From: Limnoperna fortunei
Lineage: Eukaryota; Mollusca; Bivalvia; Mytilida; Modiolidae
Reading direction: 5' to 3'
Length of the DNA: 64,000 bases
NCBI GenBank assembly: GCA_944474755.1
Contig: OX104113.1
Coordinates: forward strand, 69,027,944-69,091,943
The position numbers and the translations under genes are program-made. This document shows positions 46,401 through 55,400 of this stretch, in pieces (within the stretch, counting starts at the first letter, position 1; every line of letters begins with the position of its first letter). A model generated the notes under the pieces. The model made no database searches. It saw only the letters and a list, made by a program, of their open reading frames with translations, and was not told where the DNA came from.

Positions 46401-49400
46401 CTTAAAGCTCCACTCTGAGTGTTGTCCCATACAGAGCAGATATGAAGATTTCTCTTTAACCTTGTTCCTATGGTAATAATGATGTGAACATTTACTTGAA
46501 TGTTAGATTTATTGATTATTTACTTTTTTAGCTCACCTAGACCGTAGGTTCATGTGAGCTTTTGCCATCACTTGGCATCCATCGTCTGTCATCCAACGTC
46601 CATCGTCCGTCGTAAACTTTTTCAAAAATCTTTTCCTCTGAAACCACTGGGCCAATTTTTTTCAAACTTGGCCACAATCATCCTTAGGGTTCCTAGTTTT
46701 TAAGTTTGTTCCCAGGGTGTTTATCAACAAAGATGGCCACTGTTTCTAAAAATAGAACATGGGTGTCAACACGTTTTTGTTCATTATCTCAAAAATTATA
46801 ATAGCAATAGAGAAAACCGTTATTTCAAATTGATCAGCACATTATTGTCTACAATAGTTGCTATTAGTGTGAAGTTGTGTATTGGCTTCTTGTAGGAGTT
46901 ATTGCCCTTTAATGATGATTTTTGACAAAATTTGTGGTATTTACAATATAACATAAAAGCTATAAGAGTTAGAGTGAAACTGTAAAATGACAATTATGAT
47001 CAGCAATAAAAGCCCTACAATTTACTGTATTAGTCTGATATTGTCAGATGACTCCTTTATTGCCCTTAAACGGCAATATTTATCAAATTTTCTGTTTTTG
47101 TCCTGTAACTTAAAAACTGTAACAGCTAGAGTGAAACTGTTAATCGCAAAAATGATCAGCAATACAAGCCCAACAATTCACCATATAAGTCTGAAATTGT
47201 CAGATGACTTCTTATAGGAGTCATTAAATGACAATTTTTTTTAATGAAATTTTCCGTTTTGGCCTACAACTTGAAAACTATAACAGCGCTAGATGGAAAC
47301 TGTAAATTGCACAAATGATAGCAAAGCAAGGCCTACAAATGATTGCTTTTTCCAAAATTGTAAGATGACTCTTTATATGTGTTTTTGCCCTTTAATTACG
47401 AATTTGGACAAATGATCAGTTTTTGTATTATAAATTAGTCTATAACACACCTAGAGTAAAACTGTAAATTTCTAAAGGACAAGGCCTACAAACCATTTAA
47501 TTTTCTGAAATTGTCTGATGGCACCTTATAGGAGTTAATATACTTAACCAAAATTTTTGAAGAAATGTTTAGTTTTTGCACAGTAACTTAAAAGCTATAA
47601 CAACTAGACTGAAACTGTAAATTCCAAAAATTTAAATATAGTTGAAGTCATTTAGGTTACAGGTGAGCAATTACAGGTTCCTGGGAGCATCTAGTTTACA
47701 ACTATAAATCATACAATTGTTGTGTTGTTGAGAAATTGCTAAATTTGTTGATTGTTAAAAAAATAATAACTGATACCAATGTATATTTGTATTTCAGACA
47801 GGAAACTTGAGGTTCAAAATGAGCCAGTCACAAGAAGACAGTTTAACTACAGCAGCCTGGCATGCTGATGGGAAGAAGTTTGTTACTGGTGGAATTAGGG
47901 GACAGTTTTATCAATGTGTAAGTACATGACTGGTGGAATATGAGGACAGTTTTATAAAAAATTTGAAAACAGGAACTCATGATATAGCTGAAAAATTGCT
48001 GAAGTGGTGCTAAACACCATTCAAACAAACAAACAAACAAAATGCAAATCTGCTGATAGTAATATCCTCCAAATGTATCAGTGGATGCCCTGTAGTAATC
48101 AACCAATATTTGGTACAAAACTGGATTCTTATACATGTTATCTCATGAAATGACATACCGTACAAGCAAACAAAATAATTAACAAGCATCACAATTTTAA
48201 ACTAATTTCTGTAGCTACACTGCAGCCTGAACAGATTATGCAAAGCTGTAAGTCTATGACACGCTTAAGAATGGTACAACATCAATTATTTTCAACTTCA
48301 TTATTTAAATGTGGTAAAAAAAATGAATATAGTAAACTTTTATACAGACTTTGTTAAATCAATTATGTCCACAGTGTAAATAAATTGACCAGACTAAGTA
48401 GTATTATTACAGAGCAAAAATGATTTGTGTGCTGAACATGCCTAACAAAACCATGTACTGGCTGTTACATCATAGTTATAAGGAGAATAATCCACTTCCC
48501 TTAATTTTTAATCCCAGACATTTGTAAACTTAGAAAGATTTAGTTACAATGTCATATTTCGTGGAACGTTTGATTGCAGGATTTGGATGGGAATATAATG
48601 GATTCCTGGGAAGGAGTACGGGTACAAAGTCTTGCTTTCCAAGTGGATGGAAAATTTGTATTAGCTGCCGACACCCACCATAGAATCAGAGGATACAACT
48701 TTGATGAACTCACAGATTTTAACATGTAAGAATTCGTTTTCCAAATTATTCTGATTTTGTAAAATTATATGTTAGATGATAGTACATAGCATCCTGTTTT
48801 ATTGTATGTACATAGTTGAGATTTGTTTTATCTTCAGATGATAAAAATTTAAATGTTTTATTACACTTTGTAAATGTTTGATGTAAAAAATGTATTTATT
48901 CAATTTTTATGTGATTTTTGCACATAATTTTACCTTTTTTTCTTGAATTCTTTAAATAATAAATAAACACTGGATACTTAGGAAATGACCCGCAAGAGAA
49001 AATCTTCAAAATAACTAAGTCAAAGTCAACAAGACTGAAATTATTAATTGACTTCTTCAAGAAGTTATTGCGTTTAAATGACTTCTTTTTAGCTCACCTG
49101 ACCCTACTTTTTACATTTTAATCTTCTTCTCTGAAGCCACATGACCAATTGAATAAAAAATTTGGTCAGAATGTTCATTGGATGACCTATATAAACTAAT
49201 ATGGCCTCACCGCAGGACTTAGTTTAAGATACATGTGGAAAAAAGATTTTGAAAAAGCTTCTTATCTGAAACCAGTTAACCAATCAAAACAAAACTTACT
49301 ACCAATATTGTTTGGATGGTCCTCTATAAAATTTATGCTTTTATGCCAATAAGAAAAACTCTTCTTTTCTAAAACCTGTTAACCAATCAAAACAAAACTT

Positions 49401-52400
49401 GCAATATTGTTTAAATGGTCCATTTATAATGGTAAAAAGTGGGTGCAGTTCATGTACCTTACATTAAGGGGATAGAAAGGGATTGTGGATAATTCAGTAC
49501 ATCCGACAAAACTTAAATTATACAGAATTGATCTGACACTTCCTCTGTTGTAAACAGCATATGTAGTCCATCATTTCATGAACTTTTTCACTATATATCT
49601 ACTTTAATTACAGAATTCAGGAGGATCAGCCAATCATGTCTTTCACACTTAATGAGACAGGACGATTAGCTCTGTTAAATGTAGCAACCCAGGTTTGTAT
49701 CTCATTAGAATGAATATACTTAAAAGACAACACCCTATTACATTTTGGCTATTTATTTATTGATGAGTAAAAACAGCTATTACCTTATGGCTATTTATTG
49801 ATCAGTCAAAACAGCAGATTGTTTCAATCTGTTTTCTTTAAAGGTGTTCACTAGTAGTCGCCAGACATTTAAATTGGAGCTGTTTGTGTGTAACTTTGGT
49901 AGATGAAAATTTCCAAAGTAATTAGCTGATTGTATTTATACAGTTATGGTATAAGAACAGAAGACCCAACTAAACATCACTTGTAGGAGTTATGTAGATA
50001 ACAATGTCATTATCAATCATCCTAATTTACTTTTATATGTCACAGACATAATCTTTAAAAGAAATAAACTAAGAAAGCCAGTGTTCAAAGAAATCACTAT
50101 ATTTAAAATTAAAAGAAGAGAACTTTAAAGCAATATAAATTATAAATTGCAAACATATTTTTTTTCTTATTACTTATTTCCCATTTTAAATAGTGATCTA
50201 ACACTTACCCCATCTTATGGTGTTTATAACATAATTATAAAGATCATAATTACTTGCCTCTCATATTGACCATACATTTGTTTGTGACATACAGTCATTG
50301 ACGGTGTATTTATCTTCTGGTATCCTAAACTTTATTGAAAGGGAAAAGCTTGGTAAACTGGATCCTGGGAGTCATCAAACTGATGTCAAGATTGAATATT
50401 TATGTTTGAAATTAAAAAATTGCAAACACTCTGAAAATGTGTGTATTAGTTTTTGGGAAGGTTGCGTAGCAAACTTTCCCCTTGCTAACGCTCTAATACA
50501 TAGATACTAATGCGACCGGCGTGTAATAAAACCTTACGCTCGTAACATATAGGTCACATTGGAGAAATCTATCAATTACATGAATCGGTGCACCACATTT
50601 ATCTTGAACAACTTTACTATACATGTCATTTCGTATTATGTCTCATTTACTCAATAACTGATAACTAATATTACGATTTAAACTAATATTCCATGTTCAT
50701 CCGCGAGAGAAAGACTCTCGTTACACTTTTTGGTTTTTGAAATCAACGCGATATTTGACAATCCTCGCGATAGCTGTTCACTGAACCGACAAATGTAATA
50801 CTCACATTGGCACCAGTCTAATAATATTTGACGACGTTATTATGATTGAAGTGATTTAATGATTATTTTGTGCGATTGTGTGGTCGTTGTTTCATACGGT
50901 TTTGCATTCTATTTTTTACGCGTTTAATTAAATGAAAATCAACACAAAAGTGTGTGCTTTGTCGATGTACAGATTTGCAGAGCGGCGCCATCTATAAAAA
51001 ATTTTAAGGTTGGGAGAATGGCATGTAGAAGTTTCGTAAATAAAATACAAGTAGTTAAATATAACAATTTCTAACTAATAAAAATATATTGAAAAAGATA
51101 TTTTGGTGTTTGTGACACAAAAATAGTAATGGATTATTCGACATCGGTGATCATGCAATTGCACTCACCATGTCGCGACATTATTCCATAGTAAAAGCTG
51201 ACACAATTTGTTTCCGGTCCTTTGATTAATTTTTATAATCTGTAATTCATGTCGAAATTGGTCACCACCCATCGTAACAAGCCAAAAAACGTACCCATTT
51301 TCCGTGTTGTTAACCTCACAAAATTGCCGTCGTTTCAGACGATGTTGCATTTTTATGTTTTAAGTATCTAATTAAACGAAAGCCAAAACGATGTATTTTT
51401 CTTAATTTTATGTGTTAAAAACAAGGGAAGATGTGATCAAGTCAGTGTGTTTTAGCAGAAGTTTTTTGAGTGACAAATAAAACCTCTTAGCGCGTATGGT
51501 CAATCTTATGTTTCTTATGTAGATCCAAAAAGGTGCAAATTGAAATCAGCAATTATTTTTTAACATTTGTTCAGCGTTTTGAAATGCTGTTTTTTAATTT
51601 GATAGAGCGATTTTCCAATGTAAATTTTGACCAAAATTAGAACGGGTGTAACTTGGAGCAATCGATTATTGTCCATTTGAAAACCTTGGGGTAATGTCGT
51701 TTGCGGTTTTAGCGCCAATACCATAGAACATCACGAAAGCTGGCGATCTTTTGTAAACATCATAAGACACTTGTTGAAAACAAAAAGTGTCAGATTGCGA
51801 AGCAAAAGTCAAGTACATTGTAAACAACAAGCATAGTATGGAATATGTACAGTGGAAATTTTTTTCATTGGATTTTTGTAATAAAGTTACAATATTGTAT
51901 ATTGAATATTAATTTTAAAAAATGCAAGCAGAAAAGCACTCCATGTGATTGTGTCTTTTAGTATAAGCTATTAACACACTGTTTAAATTTAAAACAAACT
52001 AGTTGACATGCATTCTGATTATAAAGATATATGTTGCCTCATACAGTCGTTTTTGTTTGTTTGAATCCAGGTGATTTATAAAAATTGATTTACATGCGCT
52101 TTTGAATAAAACTGGGTCGATCTTGTTATAGTGTGTGGGACTCGACAATAACAAAATCGACCCAGTATCATTCGAAAGCACAGGTTAATCGTCCTGCACA
52201 GATCCCAGTGTTGTAGTTGTTTAATACCACTTTCAGAAATTTTTCTACTATATTTGGGCGTCTTGTTTTTATTGAAGGAGAAAGCCAGATTGTAGGAGTC
52301 TTTCAATAATTGTCAATCAATATTTAGGTTGATCACACCCTGGCAGCAGTAAGATTAAAACAAGTGCTGACAGGCGTTCGATCAATTGTAGATGAATACT

Positions 52401-55400
52401 ACCTTAACCGCTCGGCAACTGAAACCCTGGAGTATACAGCAATAAATTATTTTAGTTTTGAATATTTTAGAAGCTTATGCCATCACTTACATTTATAGGG
52501 AGACATTTACATATATGTACATGTATTTGATGCAAATTATATTACAACCATATAACAGGTGCGATTTTTATGTCTGAAATGGGCAGCAGCAATTTTGTCT
52601 TATTTATTAATATATTTATAAAATTTATGATAGAAGCATCTTCAATTGTATTGTTGCACTGAATGGATTTTGATGGACTCTTTGTCACATAGTGCTATTG
52701 TACACCTGATATTTTATATTTTGATTGGAATGATATTTAGGATTTTCCATAGCAAACATTGACTTGCCATTCTTTGATGTAGGGCATACCTATCTCTTAT
52801 CCACAACTACTTGCACCACTGAGTGGGATTTGATGAAACTTTTGCAGAATACTTTGTCATATGGTTACGGAAAGCGCGAGGTGTCTTCATAGTTCAGACT
52901 TCCGACTTCATACTTCAATGATAAAACTTCTCGTTTCATACTTCTGACTTCATATACTTCTAAGTTCAAAGCTCAGTCTTCTCACCTCGGCCAATCATAA
53001 ATTGAAAAACACAGAGTCGTCTTACCACAGACTGTTAATACAAAATTTTAATTCAGTATTTAGTTCAAGCTTGGGATGGTTACATTTTTTATTTTTGGAA
53101 TATTATCCAAGGTAAAAAAACAATTCATGTGTATGAAAGGCCATAAGATAAGAACCTATAAGAAAAAGTGTTTGTAATATTTTATGTAATTTAAAATCTT
53201 TAAAAGACTGAGCTTTGAACTTGGAAGTATATGAAGTCAGAAGTCTGAACTATGAAGTCAGAAGTCTGAACTATGAAGATGCCTCGCGCTTTCCGTAGTT
53301 ATGACCTGTATGATCGATGTGTTTAATATATCCATGAAATTTAGATGAACTATGAGATTTGAACTAAGAAGTATGAAAAGTCAGAAGTATGAAACGATTA
53401 GTTTTAACATTGAAGTATGAACTATGAAGTCAAAAGTCTGAAATGTGAAGATACCTCGTGCTTTCCGTACATGGTGGAATTGTGCACCTGATTATTTACA
53501 GTTTGAGCAAAACGATTTTTGGAGTTTCCTACAGCAAAACCCTGGACATTGCCATTCAAGACATATAGGAGCTGGGGCTATCAATTATGAGGATTGCAAA
53601 GTTTTTTTCTAGTCTTTTAAATTTATATCTAATAAGTTTCTAAATTTACATGATTTATTTTTCATTGGTTTGTTTTATTGCCAGTCAAACATGAGGCAGG
53701 AATCCCATTTCATAATTGCGAAGCAACCTTTCCTTCGGTGCAGTCTGCACTTTGATTTAGTTTTGTTATGTATGTTTATGCCATGTGAGGATTTCCATGA
53801 AGTCAAAATACACTTTTAACTTCTAACTTTGTTAAATTGATTTTAACACACTCCTACCATGTGCATTAATATTGTAATATAAATTGCAGGATAGATTAAT
53901 CAGTGTATTGACTTGACATTAAAACAATATAAGGACACGGCATGGAATTGTGTAAATGCTTAGCAGAGCCTAGCAATTTCTCTTTTTCTAAGCCTCATCC
54001 TTATATTGTATTTTGTTATGGCAAGTCCGTACACTTACATTGTATATTTGTGAAGGCCTTAAATTTGTTGTCATTTTAATGGGAAATATGTATACATATT
54101 ATCTGTCAAAATTTGTAGTATATCAATTGCTGTCTTCAATATATTTGTGTTTACATTGTCCTGAATATAGTTAAAATATTGATAACATTAAACATTGACC
54201 AATCAAACACAAAGAAGAAAAAAATTAGAATTTGATACAACATTTAAGTTTGATTATTTTAGGGTGTTCATCTGTGGGATATCAAAGACAAATGTTTATT
54301 AAGGAAATTCCAGGGAGTGACACAAGGATTTTATACCATACATTCCTGTTTTGGAGGATTAAATCAAGACTTTGTAGCTAGTGGTAGTGAAGGTTAGTAA
54401 TAGTCTTATAATAGGAGCATATGTTGGCTGACCTTGAACTAGGGTCTTGTATATCTAGAGAAGGTTTGAGCAAGCTATAGTAACTGAACTGTGGTCTTCT
54501 TCTGTTAGTTTGGATTTAAAAAATTAAAATATGTTTATAATTATCAACAAGTAGTTGCTTGTATGTATTTGAAATTAATTGATAGGGATTAGTTGTGATT
54601 TTTGGCTGGGTTGTAGTGTGGTGTATGAAGTGAAGTGGGAAGGTGGTCAGAAAAAGGATACCTATTTTGTTGAATCAACACCGCTAACAATCTAACCCAG
54701 AACCCTGAAACTTAACACAAAGTGATGTCTATATGTATTGATGGCATCAAGGTTTCACTCTACTGGTCACATTGCTATAATGAAAAAAAGTGAAATATAA
54801 CAATATGTTGGTCTTAAATACTTCAATAAATCTAGAAACTAATCTGTATGATATTACTACTAGGACCTGAAGTCGCCCAAAGGGGCCTCAAAAGAGGAGT
54901 CGAAGTCGCCCTGTCATTTCCCTCAAGTCGCCCGATGGTTCACATAAGATACTATTAAATCTGGTCCAAATACTTCACCCAGAATACCAATTTATCAGTA
55001 AATGTGGAATTCCAATAAAAAACGGCAAACAATATGCGTATTTAACATATTGATATTTTTAAACGATTTACGTCTTTCAAATGTATTACACGCCATTTGT
55101 TTATTTACCGGATGTGTCTAATTACCGGAAGTGAACAACGAAGAAAAGTAATGTACAATGGCCCATAATGAAAAATCTTAATTTTTTTGATAAACAAACA
55201 CTTTTAATTGATTTCAAACTTCAGTTCATTCAAAGAGTACAAGAACTAATGAATGAAGTTTATGTCTACACATATACAAATATTTTTGTTGATCTATTTT
55301 TATTTATAAATATCCTTGTATAGCTGCAAGTACTGAAGTAGATAGAAAAATAGTCCCTATATCTGGTGTTTTTTCATTGATTAATGAAAGGTTATGTGCT

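Noticed and set aside
50298..50510. 70-codon ORF after an acceptor-like site, a possible alternative WDR26 exon
   Set aside because: It keeps phase after exon 11 only by ending in a stop, has no family match and no good donor. Treated as chance unless RNA evidence appears.
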